64,000 bases of DNA from Hormiphora californensis (GCA_020137815.1 CM035360.1:7138743-7202742), one strand, 5' to 3'. Shown: positions 1 through 12,529, counted from the first letter of the stretch. Numbers and translations are program-made. The notes: a model not told the origin generated them from the sequence alone.

Positions 1-93
1 AGCTAACGCTCTTGTTTTGCTACCCCGCGGTGAGAGAGGGTCGAACAACGATCCACATTATAATAAAGGGAAGTTGGTTTTCTATCAACTCAC

Positions 94-3000
94 CATAACA
101 TGGTACCTGTCCTGAACCTTATGTTCCACAACCCACAACACATTCCTTAGAAACTCCCCTAACTGCCCCTCAGGGGCCTCACTGGGCAGGTTTACATCCC
201 CAATACTCCGAAACAACATCCCCTCACCTCCATCAGCTACCTCGGATAAAAACTCGCACAACTCCTCCCCATCTTGATCACTTTGTTGTTTGTAGTTGTC
301 CAGGGCAGTGAGGGGTAGAAGGAAGGAGAAACCGGCCTCACAGAAACTAGCAATGTTGTGGGCTTCATCAAATATCACTATTGAATTCTGGAGGATATAG
401 TGGTGTTTCGGGGTACAATTAAATAGTAAAGTGTATTATTATACGTCACAGCTCACGGGAAATCGGGAAACGAATTATTAATTTGAGTTCTACGGACCTT
501 GATAATCCCGTGGTATCTAGACCGGAGGTTCATGTCAGTCAGGTAGTTGTACGGTAGTAACACAAGATCACTTGTCAGCGCTTGTTTTCTAGCTGTGTAA
601 TAAGGACAAACCCCGGCCGACTGGCAACTGTAAAATGGGGGAATTAGTGGAAATAATAATCTCGATTTTCTATTATGTTTTTTCTGGAAAGATCTCGACC
701 CTGGAATTATTGAGATAAACTCACCTCTACTCGATTAATTCTCAATTCTTGTATTGTTCATACAATACGCGGGAGAGGTGCAACAGCACAACTCAATTCT
801 AAAAACATTGAAAACATGCAAAACAAGAACCTGTTCACAAAGTCTTCAATATCACTGCTAGGATGCTGTTGTTTCGAGTCAGGTCGAGCTGCATTCTTGA
901 AACCCCTGTGGTAGACGCAATTGCTCTCTTTGATTTTTCTAGCACATTCTTGGAACTGAGAGAAGGGGGGAGAAACTGATTAAAATAATACCCGGGGAAA
1001 CCTATAATATCATTGAAAAACCCTGAAAAACTCAGTGGGTTTTGCTTTTGTAGAGCTCATAATACCGCAGAGCAACTTACAAAAAAGTTCGGGTACTTTT
1101 GTGTTTGGGGTATAGGGTAAACCGGGGCAAAATGGTTAACTTTTTACTTAATCGGTTCTCACCCCCGTTTAAACAAGAATTATTATTGCATTATGTTTCA
1201 TAATGCTGTGTTTCCCTGCCAACGAATACTCCAACCGATCACTGATAAACGATGAGATCTGGTAAGAGCCGCTCACAGTCACACCAGACGATACCGTGCA
1301 ATGTGATCTGATCGTCGTCCGCCAACGCCTAATTACAATGTTATGTGAGACGAAGCTATGCATGGGATACTTCTCACGTTCCCTCAGTCACCATACTAAC
1401 GAGCTGAGCTTTCAACGCCTTTTAGTTTCAATCAGATTTACCAAGAAGTCAAATCCATTCGAGCGCTACGGCTATGCTGTAACGCGCGAGGTGTGTATAC
1501 ATACGCTGCATTGAGAGTGTGCGCGCGCACAAGTTTTGAGCGCGCGCCACCGAAATCCGTACTGTAATAACTTTGCGGACGACGCTTTCAAAATGGATCG
1601 GTTGTCAGGCGTTGTCCGTGACGGACGGACGGATATTTAGTTAACTACACGATCTGCTGATTTCTAAACCCTGAATGATCTTTTTAGCACGTGTGTGCTA
1701 AAAACATCATCCCGGGTGATTGCCTTCGGCAATCACCCGGGCAGGGAAAAAAAGATAAGATGAAAACAAGAATTATTGCATTATGTGTTCATAATGCTGT
1801 GTTTCCCTGCCCTACCGTTTCACGTATCACTGCCAACAGGATCAAGGCTTGGTCATAATGTAATGTGAGATGCATACGATCTAGCTGTCAGTATACTTCT
1901 CACATAGCTTAGAGTTAGCTAACTCCCAATCACATGACACTTGCTAACCAGCTTTTGACATTCCAACTTAACTACTTATCTAAAATCTCACACTCGACTC
2001 GCAAGATGAAAATGTGTATGTAACACGCGAAACGCGCGGCAGAGCATTTCATGTTTTGTTGAGTGGCGCGCGCACACACGTCCATCAAACTGTGTCAAGG
2101 ATTTTTAAGGATTTAAACAGGATTTAAACAATATACATCTATAATGGTACTTCATTGTCAGATGAAAAAGAAAGTTAAAGATGCTAAGGTGATTAAGGTT
2201 AAATTTAAGTTTAAAATCATTAGGCAAAAACATGACGCTCGGGTACGGTATAAAAGGAAAACGTACATGAAGGGAATAAATAAATAAATTAAAAAGACAC
2301 AATAAAAGGGCTAAAAAGCGTAAAGTGGTCAACAGGGGCAGGGTTAAAGATTACAGGGGAAAAAAGGGGGGAGCGATATAAAAAATAAAACGTGTAGTAG
2401 TAAAAAAAAGAATAAATCTCGTAGAAAAATAAAACTCAGGGGGACGGGAAAAAACTGCAGCAGGCAAGCAAAACTCACAAATATAAAACACGTATAAGAA
2501 ATGGGAGAGTTCGTGAAGGTGCCAGCAACCTTGGACTTTCTGGGAACTGGTGGTGGGGTTGAGTATGCTCAACTAGTGTTTGGTGGGTAACAAAGTTGGA
2601 TTGGATTGCCGAGATGGAATCCATATCCTAGCGGGCTGTTGAGGGTACTCAACGTTTCAGGGAGTCATGAAGACTCGGTGGGGCCGAGTAAGCTCACGCT
2701 GCTCAGAACTCAACGAAGGTGGATGGTCTTTAATGTGATTGGGATCCATATCCTAACGGTTGGTTGAGAATGCTCAACGTTTCAAAGGATATATAGAAAT
2801 TGGATAGGATTGCCGTAATGGAATCCATATCCTAACGGGATGTTGAGAATACTCAGCGTATCAGTGGGTATCAAAGACTCAGTGGGAGTGAGTAAGCTCA
2901 CGCTGATCGGCGAGAGTGGATGGTGTTATGTGATTGGGATCCATATCCTAGCGGTTGGTTGAGAATGCTCAACGATTCAAAGGATAAATAGAAAATGGAT

Positions 3001-6000
3001 AGGATTGCCGTAATGGAATCCATATCCTAACGATGTGTTGAGAGTAATCAACGTTTCAGTGGGAATTGGTGGATGGACCCGTGTCTCTGATGAAATCCTG
3101 TCTTCTAGAGAAAGCTTTTTCGATGTAGATTGCGGTCTGACGGACTGGGTCGATAGTGTCATCGGCCGACGGTTTGAAAAGGTGTCTGAGTCTGACCACT
3201 ACCAGCCGAGGGGAGGTACTTTTTGGTATACGGGCTCTTAGGTCCTCATAAAGGGGGCATTTCAGGAGGAAGTGGGGTTCGTCTTCGGTGATTCGGTCAT
3301 AGTGGGGCAGTTCACTTAGGAGCTCAAGAGAGGCGATGTCGGATGTGTTGCAGTACGGGCACAGTCTCTCTTTTTCCAGTGAGAATCCACCCTTTCGATA
3401 CTTTTCAAAACGTCCCCGCTCGATGTTGAGGCCATGAGAAGCCGACCTAATCTGAGCCACTCTCTTGGCTAGATTTCGCTCCAAAGACAAGTATGGTTCG
3501 GGTTCGAACTTGACTTTAACGCTATTGTAGAAGGATAGCTTCCTGTTAGACTCTCTGGATTCCTCCCAGCTATTCAAGAAGCTTTCAGTGGTGTGTTTCC
3601 GGACAAAGTTGATAATACTGGAATACCAAACCAGTTCTGACTGGGTTTGTTCTCGGAACGTGTATACCAAAAGTGGGGTACTGACATCTATGATGTGATC
3701 CATGGGGAAGTTTGCTGACATCTCTGCTGCCCGGTTGAAATACCTCAGGACTCCAGGCTTCAGCGAATAAGCAAGGGGGGTCCGGCCTGTGTCACCCCAC
3801 ATGACAACATTAGGGGATTTTCTGGATACTCCAAGGGCGAGTTTGAGAAATGTTAGGTGGAGTTTTTCAAGTGGGTCTGAGGCTAAGGCCTTCAGATCGG
3901 GGCAGGTTGACTTATTGAGTTTTGACCAGGTGGTTATCGGTAGCCATACCTGGTTACAGTAGGATGCTATAGGTAGGATCAGATGGTCAAACAACTTGAG
4001 AATAAGATCAGGGGGGAGGACTGAGAGGTGTCAATGAGATGTTTGATGAAGGAGTAGCTCGTCACTGTGCGTGCGGCTCTAGTTGCTACACCGTTGCCCC
4101 TCGCAACGAAAGTGTGACCAAAATGGTCCCTCTACCGATTAGTTAGTATACCAAAATGTCGTTTTCGAATTCTAATACAAAGTAAAAAAATTCTAATACA
4201 AAGTAAAAAGGCATCCGGGTGAATGCCTTCGGCATTCACCCGGGCAGGGGAAAAATTATGTAGGATTAAAGTTCATTATTTCATCGTTCAAATAAGATAA
4301 ATTTTAACTCTAGGGACCATTATTTACTTAATTAAATACCTAATTTAAAAATTTTGGTAGGCAAAATTGGTACTGGGGCAAAATGGTTAACTCGCCCGTA
4401 GCGCCAAAACTAAGCATTTTAGAGTATATGTTTGTTCATAAGTCATATATAAACCTGGCCATTCCGGAGCGGATTCTATAAGGAAAAATCAATTGGGTCA
4501 CCCAATTAGCCACAATCAGCATACCCATCTTGGCACACACAAAAGACGTCATATTTCACTGGGATTTCACTAATTCGCCATTTATGAGTTATAACTCCAA
4601 AACTAAGCATTTTATACCATATGTTGCTTCATAAGGCCATGTTTATATATGACTTATGAAGCAAAATGTGGTCTCAAATGCTTAGTTTTGGAGTTATGGG
4701 CGAATTAGTGAAATACGAGTACTTGTGGACTGGTTAACATACCCGAGTTCTTTTTTCGTAAGTTGGTCCAGGTATTATAACATTTCATGGTGCCCTAATA
4801 TGAATGCACGCCTATGAATCTTATTGAGTAAGGGGTATGGAGCGCTAGTAGTACTCTGTAGCCTTATCCTCTACGTGATCAAAGTGCCGCCACCCAAGTA
4901 TGCGTTGTTATCAGTAGATAAGTAATGTTATTATTAATAATTATTCCGGTCAACTTAATTAAAAGACATTTATTGTCCAACGCAGTGCCCGCCTCCATGC
5001 CCTTTGCGTTCTAATTTGGGCAATGTTCCTATGTCTTATCTCTAGAAGGAACAGATTTGGGCTAACATCCCGCTAACATATTTGAACACCTCAAGAGACG
5101 AGAAGAAACAATGAAGCTCCCTGGATTAACATCTTATTAAGATCTTAAACTGATTATATTTTGGGATAATGTTCTGACAGGTTCTAACCCTCTTCTGTTT
5201 TCTGTTCTAGTGTCGGAACAGCAGCACAGGTATTATAACATTTCATGGTGCCCTAATGGTGAATGCACGCCTATGAATCTTGTTGAGTAAGGGCATGAAG
5301 CGCTAGTAGTACTCTGTAGCCTTATCCGAGGTGATCAAAGTGCCGCCAAGTATGCGGGGTGTTTTTATCAAAAGATAAGTAATGTTATTATTATTAATTA
5401 TTCCGGTCAACTTAATTAAAAGACATTTATTGTCCTACGCAGTGCCCCCTCCATGCTCTTTGAGTTCTAATTTGTTCCGATGTCTTATCTTTAGAAGGGA
5501 CAGATTTGGGCTAACATATTTGAATACCTCAAGAGACAAGAAGAAACAATGAAGCTCCCTGGATTAACATCTTATTAAGATCTTAGATCCTAAACTGATT
5601 ATATTTCGGGATAATGCTCTGACAGGTCCTAACCCTCTTCTGTGTTCTGTTCTAGTGTCGGAACTAGGTATGTGTTATTACGTGAGATAGGGACAAGCCA
5701 ACTGCCAAGCAATCATATAAAGTTGTTACCTGAAACTCTGGAGTGTATTTGGAGACAGTTGGATGAACGCAGTACTGCTCTCTGGAACTGAGAACGGAGA
5801 CAGTGACATTCAGTCTCGGGGGAATCTCTTTTAGTACCTGTTAGGAGTTTGGAGTTAGGAAAAACTTTGGTTTAGTTTTGTTGAGGAAATCTAAAAACTC
5901 AACAAGTTGTGTCTAGAAGGATCTATAATATAATGGTAGGAACAATTGGAGGGGAGTAAGGAAGTTTGTGAATGATTGCAGGCTGCATAGTTTGATCGTT

Positions 6001-6703
6001 CCATACACGACCGACAAACACGTGTAAATCATGTGGTACCTGAGCTAGTTGTGAGTGAGTCCTGCTGGCGAACAGTACTTGTGGCGGGTTCTCCTGGGTC
6101 TCCCTCCAGGCTAGCACAGAACATAACATGGACAGAGTCTTCCCTGTACCTGCAGGTAGGCGAGGGGGGTTGGTGGGGAAGTGTGCTCTTGTTACGATAA
6201 TTATTGGGAGGGATTTGGAAGATCTTGTCTAGAACAGCGGGGCCGAGGATGGTTCCAAAAAGCAGCATACTATTTTGGTACCAATAGTAACGGATGTTAC
6301 CTGTCGGTGACTCAAGAAGTGCATTGTTATTTCCATTCAGGGCCTCTATCACACTTTCCATGTACCTCACCTGCAGTAATAGTAGGGATTAGGACATCTG
6401 ACCAGCAGTATTTACCGCTAGAAGTCAGGCCGGACTCTATGTCTACATGCTTTTGTCAGTTCAATGCTCTGACACAGTTTGTTTTTAAACCTAGAGTCCG
6501 CCTTGAAGTAAGAAGAAGAATCTGTTAGACTCCCCCAACAATTCATATCTCTCGACGACAACTCACAGCGAGCAACAACTTACAAGGTACTTCACGAAAA
6601 TAACACACTACCCCCCCCCCTGCTATTACACTGTCAGCATCATTACCTGACAGGGGTAGGGTTGGAAGGGAAACCATACCTCAACACCACGAATCAGAAC
6701 CAT
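94..6703 (-). CDS. RTEL1: RTEL1-like XPD-family DNA helicase, N-terminal part (runs off the left edge)
   Basis: Seven coding exons read on the minus strand: 6647-6703 (start ATG), 6301-6370, 6040-6149, 5730-5837, 831-955, 498-627 and 94-387; all have GT donors and AG acceptors and phases that join without a shift. The start is the ATG at 6703-6701, because it leads straight into the family opening VWFPFQPYPCQ. Walker A SPTGTGKT (about residues 40-47) is split by an intron after its first Gly codon base. Motif Ia is ASRTHSQLAQ. Four cysteines that would bind the 4Fe-4S cluster are present near residues 102, 119, 128 and 163 (REQYC, QEC, SNC, GVCPYY). The DEAH box lies near residue 207. Known role of the family: 5'-3' helicase that removes D-loops, T-loops and G-quadruplexes in the nucleus. 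N-terminal wording and SREQ/IFDEAHN fit RTEL1 better than FANCJ or DDX11. Helicase domain 2 lies beyond the window. Confidence 0.88.
1171..1815. repeat. Repeated ~50-bp block with GC-rich hairpin
   Basis: A block ending TCATAATGCTGTGTTTCCCT occurs at about 1171-1220 and again at 1763-1812. Immediately before the second copy, about 1709-1741, lies a near-perfect hairpin in which GCCCGGGTGATTGCC faces its complement across a TTCG-type loop. It looks like a small non-autonomous mobile element. No coding capacity is seen. Confidence 0.6.
2598..3060. repeat. Tandem repeat, unit about 200 bp
   Basis: The phrase GGATTGCCG...GGAATCCATATCCTA recurs at about 2603, 2807 and 3002, with intervening GTTGAGAATGCTCAACG palindromes, giving a period near 200 bp over a little more than two units. 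The array abuts the 3' end of the minus-strand retrotransposon fragment at 3056, so it is probably that element's 3' untranslated region. Confidence 0.7.
3056..4037 (-). mobile_element. 5'-truncated non-LTR retrotransposon, ORF C-terminus
   Basis: An open frame of about 320 codons on the minus strand encodes the tail that follows the reverse transcriptase core in CR1/jockey-like LINE proteins: an opening LFDHLILPI, then LEKLHLTFLKLALGVSRK, GDTGRTPL, and a cysteine/histidine end with CPYCNTSD and HFLLKCPLY. The frame is closed upstream by a stop near 4038, and no reverse transcriptase or endonuclease core is present, so the copy is a fragment. It sits inside the big helicase intron. Clade assignment (CR1-like) is by motif feel only. 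Confidence 0.7.
4205..4250. repeat. GC-rich hairpin, second copy of the CCCGGGTGA type
   Basis: GCATCCGGGTGAATGCC faces its complement across a short TTCG-like loop and is followed by CAGGGGAAAAA, as in the hairpin at 1709-1741. The shared layout suggests one dispersed short element. Confidence 0.6.
4390..4717. repeat. Palindromic (foldback) element
   Basis: The stretch 4562-4716 is an inverted repeat: ATTTCACTAATTCGCC and AACTCCAAAACTAAGCATTT on the left return as their complements on the right, with a short centre near 4635. A third partial copy of the same sequence lies at about 4410-4445. MITE-like; no coding frame. Confidence 0.7.
4765..5660. repeat. Direct tandem duplication of about 455 bp
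   Basis: The sequence starting CAGGTATTATAACATTTCAT occurs at about 4769 and again at about 5228, and both copies run to a shared end TTCTAGTGTCGGAAC (about 5206-5220 and 5651-5664). The copies differ by small indels and substitutions, so the duplication is not very recent or one copy is poorly read. It lies just 3' of the helicase exon 5730-5837 in gene orientation. Confidence 0.8.
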
Positions 6704-7950
6704 GTGTGGAGCTGTAGGGTTGTTGTTAAAGTACTTGTTGTTGTGGGTTACAGAGTGAGATGGAACCAAACTATAGGTTAGCAAGGATATTTTATGGAAC
6801 ATGGAAACTGGAAAGTATATGCCAAGGATTGTGTGTGAGGGATTGAGAGAAAATAGTGCACAAAGCTGCCAGAGGGTATAAAAAATGTATGTTCCTTATA
6901 TTCAATGAACTATGAACCAAATATAAAACTGGAAAACAGAAAGCAAAGCGTGTATGACACTAGATTATTGATAGCATGTAGCTGCATCATGCGCTCTGAT
7001 AGAACCACTGCCATGTATGTTGGCCTCACTCAACAAGCCATATGTGCTGTATACGTGGTGTTCATCACGTGAAAAACACACATTGGTTGATATTCTATAG
7101 AGCTATCTGATCAGAGCAGCAGATTATGAAATGACTTGTGAACCGTTGACTAATCTGAGCTTCCGTTTCATATCAGTTTATACAAGTGTCACGAAGCTGC
7201 ATATCTCCTGCAACAAGATTACAATATAGCTTTCTGTTTCTCCACAATCTTTTCTGATCATTTCCACCTTTCTGAACCAACTTTACAAATTTCAACCATT
7301 GTTGTGCGGCTTTAGAACATTTTCAAGGTTCCAAAGTTCGTAATAAAAATGAGGTACTCTTCTGAGCTGCGTGAGAGTGCCAACTGTGAAAGACGTGGTC
7401 AGCGCCACCAGACAGTTCAAGAATTATATACTCCACGCCCTGCGTCTTATCTTTAAAATTATATGAACATTACCTAGCACAGAATGCAACCCGCAATTGC
7501 AGTGCTGCTACTTAGTACCAATAGGGCTCATAAGAGAGAGAGAGAGAGATAGATAGAGAGAGAGGGAGAGAGAGAGATAGAGAAAGAAAATGGGATTTCG
7601 CGCCTCCACCAAAGATTGCTGCAGATGCAGATCCTTCCAGTAAATGCACACCCCACAAGTGCAAAGATTCATAATTTGTGACCTGAATTTGTGACCTGAA
7701 TTAATTTGGGGATGATTGAATCAGCATGATAAAATGATTTTCTGCATTTATCGTATGGAACATTCTTATGGAACAGATAACAACTTTTCTTCAACTGAAG
7801 TGACTCTGAGAGCCTGAAACCAATTAGGGTACGTAGTACAATAACCATTAAATAACAGTCGCATTTCTTTAACTTTTCAACACAGCCATAACAAGATATG
7901 AATATATTCATTATCTCAGCTTCTCCTCCTTCACCACCCTCTTCTGACAC
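6704..7950. other. Intergenic region upstream of the RTEL1-like gene
   Basis: No supported gene is seen. A GA-rich tract lies at about 7531-7590. The promoter of the helicase gene should lie at its left end, but no clear TATA box or known motif stands out. Confidence 0.5.
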
Positions 7951-8200
7951 ACAGTCACACACAAGTGTTCACACAGTTCAAACAATCACACACAGCCACG
8001 TACAAGTGTTCACACAGTTCACACAGTTCACACAGTCACACACAAGTGTTCACACAGTCACATACAGTCACATACAAGTGTTCACACAGTCACGTACAAG
8101 TGTTCACACAGTTCACACAGTTCACACACAGTTCACACAGTCACATAAAAGTGTTCACACAGTTCACACAGTTCACACACTCACACAACAAGTGTTTTGA
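7950..8200. repeat. Minisatellite of CAGTTCACA-type units
   Basis: About 250 bp built from permutations of GTTCACACAGTT, AGTCACATACAAGTG and related units. Two overlapping open frames across it are by-products of the repeat. It lies just downstream of the SLC22-like gene stop (8322). Confidence 0.85.
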
Positions 8201-8321
8201 TCTCACTCGGCCAGCTCACATTGTTCTCACTACCAACACGCTCACACATAGTCCAGATCGGGCGAGCTCACTTCTCAATACTATCACTGCACTAAGCAGT
8301 CACAATGTCCCCGATCCACGA

Positions 8322-9857
8322 CTAGACGTTTTCCTCATTATCACACTTCTTGATCTTCACAGGAACAGGGGTGTATCCAGACAGGACCTCAACATCCTTC
8401 GGCGTCTCGGGGATCCTCCGTCCTGTTGTATCGCTCAGCGCCCACACAGCACCACTAGCTACCACTGTTATCACTCCGAAGACTGCCAGGGGTATCCTTC
8501 TATCTGCAAACTTGTACAGGAGCGTCATGTAGGGTCCCAGGGAGGACCCAACTCGAGCCGCACTGGAGCACAGAGCCATGATCATGCCCCGGTGCGAGGT
8601 TGGAGCCAGTTCACCCGTGTAGAGGTAAATGGTGCCATAGCAGCAGCAGAGTGCCACATTACCAACAAGACACGCCACTCTGTTGAGATCCCATCCAGGG
8701 GTGAACTCATAATCGATCATAGCAACTCCATCCGATACAACTGCACATACCATGAACAGTAACAGGGCCTTCTTCCTTCCCAGGATCATGTTTACGGGGG
8801 TGAAGATGAAGACTGCGATTACCATAGCATTAGCCGCCATTAGATACCCCAGATACAGATCGGGGGTGATCTTGGTCCAGGAAAAGGAGAACCCGTAGAA
8901 GAGAGTGGCGACCAGGAACCACATCACAATACACAGGGCAGTTTCCTTTCTCATCTTGGCGTATTTAGAGAAATCTTTTACCTGCTCAGTAAAGGACTGG
9001 ACTCGTTTCTCGTATGTCAGTTGGATTGTAGACATGTCCAATGGGCTCTTGATGAACCTGGCGAACCATTCCAGTACCTCCACTGCTCTGGTCTCCTGGC
9101 CCCTGACCAACAGGAATCTGGGGGACTCGGGGAATACCACCAGGACGGCTCCAGTAACAAAGTTAACCACCGCGGCCATTAGGAAGATATACCTCCAGTT
9201 AAAGATCATGTAACTGGCTCCTACCAGACCCATATATCCAACAGCCCACTGGAGCAGGATGGCGCCACTACAGGGGTTCCTCAGGTGACCAGGTGCGAAC
9301 TCCAACAACCAACAGTAGACCCCCGTCCAGCAGATTAGTTGCCCGAAGCCCTGGATGAACCTCAATCCTATCAGCATCTCGTAATTAACTGCGAACATGC
9401 CCGATATGGTGGCCACGAAGCTAATCAGGGAGCCCAGGAGGGAGCCGTTCTTCCTCCCGAACTTGTCATACAGAGCGGTGGAGGTTAGGAGACCAAAGGT
9501 AGCACCGACGAAGAACAAGCTGGAGATAATGGTGACCAAGTAGTCCCTGCCACAGTAAAGATCCCATTCCATCGCGAAACTGGTCCTGTTTGACGTCCAG
9601 ATAAAGTCCACGCCGTGCTTCAGATCAGCTCCACAGAGAGCGTGTTCGGTGATATTGAGTCCTCCACATTTCTCCTCATTCACACACTCCCACTCTGTGT
9701 AGGGGACAACCCCGGTGAAGATGATGAGGTAGGTCTGGATGGCGCTGTTCCAGCAGTTAGTGGTGGCCAGGAAGAAGATAAGGAGGAGTCTGGGAGTTAC
9801 ACCTGCGATTAGGTGGTCCACTATCTCATCAATTGACATTACTTTCGACATTGTCAC
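8322..9857 (-). CDS. SLC22-family organic ion transporter (OCT/OCTN/OAT type), intronless
   Basis: A single 511-codon frame with the length and layout of SLC22 carriers: a first membrane segment near residues 22-42, a large extracellular loop with cysteines and an N-glycosylation site NRT near 90, then eleven further hydrophobic segments. Family signatures are clear: DKFGRK (131-136, between segments 2 and 3), PESPRFLL (243-250), GELAPTSHRG (415-424) and DTTGRRIPET (476-485). Known role: facilitated or exchange transport of organic cations, carnitine or anions across the plasma membrane; the substrate cannot be told. The start MTMSKVMSID is the first ATG and gives a usual short cytoplasmic N-terminus, though the ATG six codons later is possible. 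Absence of introns contrasts with neighbouring genes and could reflect an old retrocopy. Confidence 0.95.
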   Translation of the reverse strand: MTMSKVMSIDEIVDHLIAGVTPRLLLIFFLATTNCWNSAIQTYLIIFTGVVPYTEWECVNEEKCGGLNITEHALCGADLKHGVDFIWTSNRTSFAMEWDLYCGRDYLVTIISSLFFVGATFGLLTSTALYDKFGRKNGSLLGSLISFVATISGMFAVNYEMLIGLRFIQGFGQLICWTGVYCWLLEFAPGHLRNPCSGAILLQWAVGYMGLVGASYMIFNWRYIFLMAAVVNFVTGAVLVVFPESPRFLLVRGQETRAVEVLEWFARFIKSPLDMSTIQLTYEKRVQSFTEQVKDFSKYAKMRKETALCIVMWFLVATLFYGFSFSWTKITPDLYLGYLMAANAMVIAVFIFTPVNMILGRKKALLLFMVCAVVSDGVAMIDYEFTPGWDLNRVACLVGNVALCCCYGTIYLYTGELAPTSHRGMIMALCSSAARVGSSLGPYMTLLYKFADRRIPLAVFGVITVVASGAVWALSDTTGRRIPETPKDVEVLSGYTPVPVKIKKCDNEENV

Positions 9858-11060
9858 GGAGATGTATGGAGTAACTAATGGGAGGAGAGGTGTGTTAGGT
9901 TGGGAAGGCAGGGACTGGAGAGGTGATACTATATAAACGTAGAAAATAATTATACATTAGGTGGAAAGCTACGACCAAATCAATATAAAAGTGAATAAAT
10001 AGTAAGTCTGTGAAATGTAAAGCTATAACTATTATAGGGAGTGCTAAGGAACTATGTATAATAATGGAAGGGAGAGGGGAGTGCTGGGAAGGAGCTCCTA
10101 GGGGGCGTAGTAAAGACGACAAAGCCGCCAGTTTGCCATTATACAGTGATCATGGCGACTACAAGACTGACGAAGGAGTGACAGGTCACTCAAAGAAATA
10201 TATTGTGCTGATAGGTTCCTTTCAAGCTGCTGTGTATAAAGATCACAGTCATTACTAGAGGGATGTTGCAGAGGAATCGATATCGTGATCTAGATAATTC
10301 GTCAATGCCCCTGTCACTATGATGAAATATTACGAACGAAGAAGTCACATGGCACGTCTTATAGATGCTTGGGAGGAATCGAGAGAAAGTAATAGTGGCT
10401 TTGGCTAGGGAGAATATAGGGAAGAAAAGGACATTGAACACATGCCCAGGAGCGGTGCAATAGGTTTCTAGTTCAGCAACTGTAGTGAGATACTCAAAAG
10501 ATTTAATAAAACCTAGTTGGGGAACGTGTTTTTATTTGTTTTGTGCAGCGCATCCCACGCGTTAGTTGTTTAATTATTCAATATTCATTATCTACCATAG
10601 GAAGAGAGAGAGAGATAGAGAGATTTCACGATTTCCACCAAGAGAAGGGGAGAGTGCCTCAAGGTACTAGACAAGGAGACACGGGGGCAGCCAAGATGGG
10701 CTATGATTATTATTAGCCTCAGAACACACTATAACGTTCCTATCTGGTCGAGACTAGAAATTAAATTCGAGTGATTATGGTAATAATGAACATATTGAAT
10801 TAATAATTTAACCTAATATAAAAAAGAGAGGTCCTATATTCTACCAAAAGGGCAAACCTCCCGGAAATTAAAGAATACTGCAGAATTAAACTGCTGCAGC
10901 GTGCCACATTCAATCATACTTCGAAGTGCAAATCCTAAATTTATCAAGCGCCCTAAAATTTGAGCATTTTAAAGATAGGACATGGAGATGGAGATAGGTT
11001 GCAGCTAGGACAGATTGTTGGGAGGGAGAGCTGATTCAGAGTGCAAAAATAGCGAAACAG
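9858..11060. other. Intergenic region upstream of the SLC22-like gene
   Basis: No convincing coding sequence. A short GA-rich patch lies near 10601-10622. Short frames here are not supported by splice signals or recognisable motifs. Confidence 0.5.
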
Positions 11061-11108
11061 AGGGTGTCAATCTCTCTTGCTCGGTGTGTGAGCTGGAGCA
11101 AAAATAGC

Positions 11109-11247
<139 letters not shown>

Positions 11248-11469
11248 GAGGGAGCTAGGAGAGAGAGAGAGAGTGGGGGAGGGAGAGAGAGAGTGTGTAT
11301 AGAACAGGCACGACTGAGTCTCGCCTCGATATAGAGAGAGAGCTTGGCTGGTGCATAGAACAATACCTTTGAGAACCTATTATACAGGATGAATTTATAA
11401 ATTAAAGAATGGATCGGAATGGATATTATAGATAAAGACAAGTGGAGACAGGAGAGAATATCGAATATA

Positions 11470-12045
11470 TAATAGATGGAACTATCATACTATTATTAAA
11501 GCAAATAGGGAAATGATGGGTGATGGTTTTTTTACCAAATATGGCATTTTGCACGTGCAGGTTTAGAGGTGGAGTTTAGAGGTGGGAGCCGTTACCAAGG
11601 ATTGTTGCTAATGTACTGCAGTTGCACGTGCATCTGATCTTGCTTTGCTTTGCGTCACTGTTCCGGCTACTATGCTCTCTTCAACAACAGTTAATATACG
11701 ACAGCGACAATTAGAACGAACAAGACGTTGGAGGTTAAACCGAACCGATGATCAGTCTCAGAGATCAAGCCTCAAGGCAGATGGATGCTGCACACAAACG
11801 TAACACGAGGAGTCTGCAAAATAGTAAGTTCTTTTTCCACTTTGATCATCATCATCATGAAGTTCTAAAACTCGCAGCGATCCCGCCTGAGCTCCTTTTA
11901 CGGTACCGTAACGTAAGATAGGATGGTGTCAACAGTTCGAGATTGGTGACATTCGCGAGACTGTAATTGTCCAAAAGATGTCAGTTTTTCCTAATTCAGC
12001 TACCATTTCCCTGAAATTCGCCCGTAGGGCGAACGGGTTTACTAG
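11470..12045 (-). repeat. ~600-bp dispersed element, copy 1
   Basis: This stretch matches 32610-33245 in inverted orientation: shared blocks include CACGTGCA, the GTTACCAAGGATTGTT block, the GATGATC...CTCAGAGAT block, TCGCAGCGATCCCGCCTGAG and the terminal palindrome TTCGCCCGTAGGGCGAA. The copies are diverged with indels, so this is an older dispersed repeat. No protein is evident. Confidence 0.75.
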
Positions 12046-12204
12046 TATTGAGAAAGAGAATCATTGAGGTGGATTCACAGGACATATCACAGAGAGAATA
12101 TTGCGCTCCAAATGTGTGATTGAGTGAAAGAAAGGAAGCCAGAGAGATCCCCGAGCTGACTACTGCATATCTCCGGATTCTCATGTTCATTTTATACCTT
12201 CCTG

Positions 12205-12210
12205 TATGTG

Positions 12211-12265
<55 letters not shown>

Positions 12266-12372
12266 AGAGAGAGATAGAGAAGAGAGAGTGAAGCTAGAAG
12301 AAGCGAGAGATAGCAGCGAGAGAGTGAGAGGATAGAGATCGAGAGAGAGATAGAGAGATCGATATATATAAG

Positions 12373-12414
<42 letters not shown>

Positions 12415-12529
12415 CTTGGTGATCTTTTTAACTGTGATTACGGTGAGTAGCTGCTGATCTAACAGCGCCACCATTCCTGTCTGTCCACCTCTTATATAAC
12501 CTGTCTGTCCACCACTGTCAGAGACGCTG

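Larger units (their letters stand above)
956..5729. other. Large repeat-filled intron of the RTEL1-like gene
   Basis: The interval between helicase exons 831-955 and 5730-5837 is 4.8 kb, while the other introns of the gene are about 100-350 bp. It holds hairpin elements, a ~200-bp tandem repeat, a non-LTR retrotransposon fragment, a palindromic element and a tandem duplication, each listed separately. No further helicase exon is needed, since the flanking exons join in phase. Confidence 0.8.

Noticed and set aside
1709-1745. Hairpin considered as a transcription terminator or CRISPR-type repeat
   Set aside because: Eukaryotic context, and the same hairpin recurs at 4209 as part of a dispersed element; no spacer array anywhere in the window.
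7898-8762. Plus-strand frames of 100 and 265 codons
   Set aside because: Minisatellite followed by the antisense of the SLC22-like gene.
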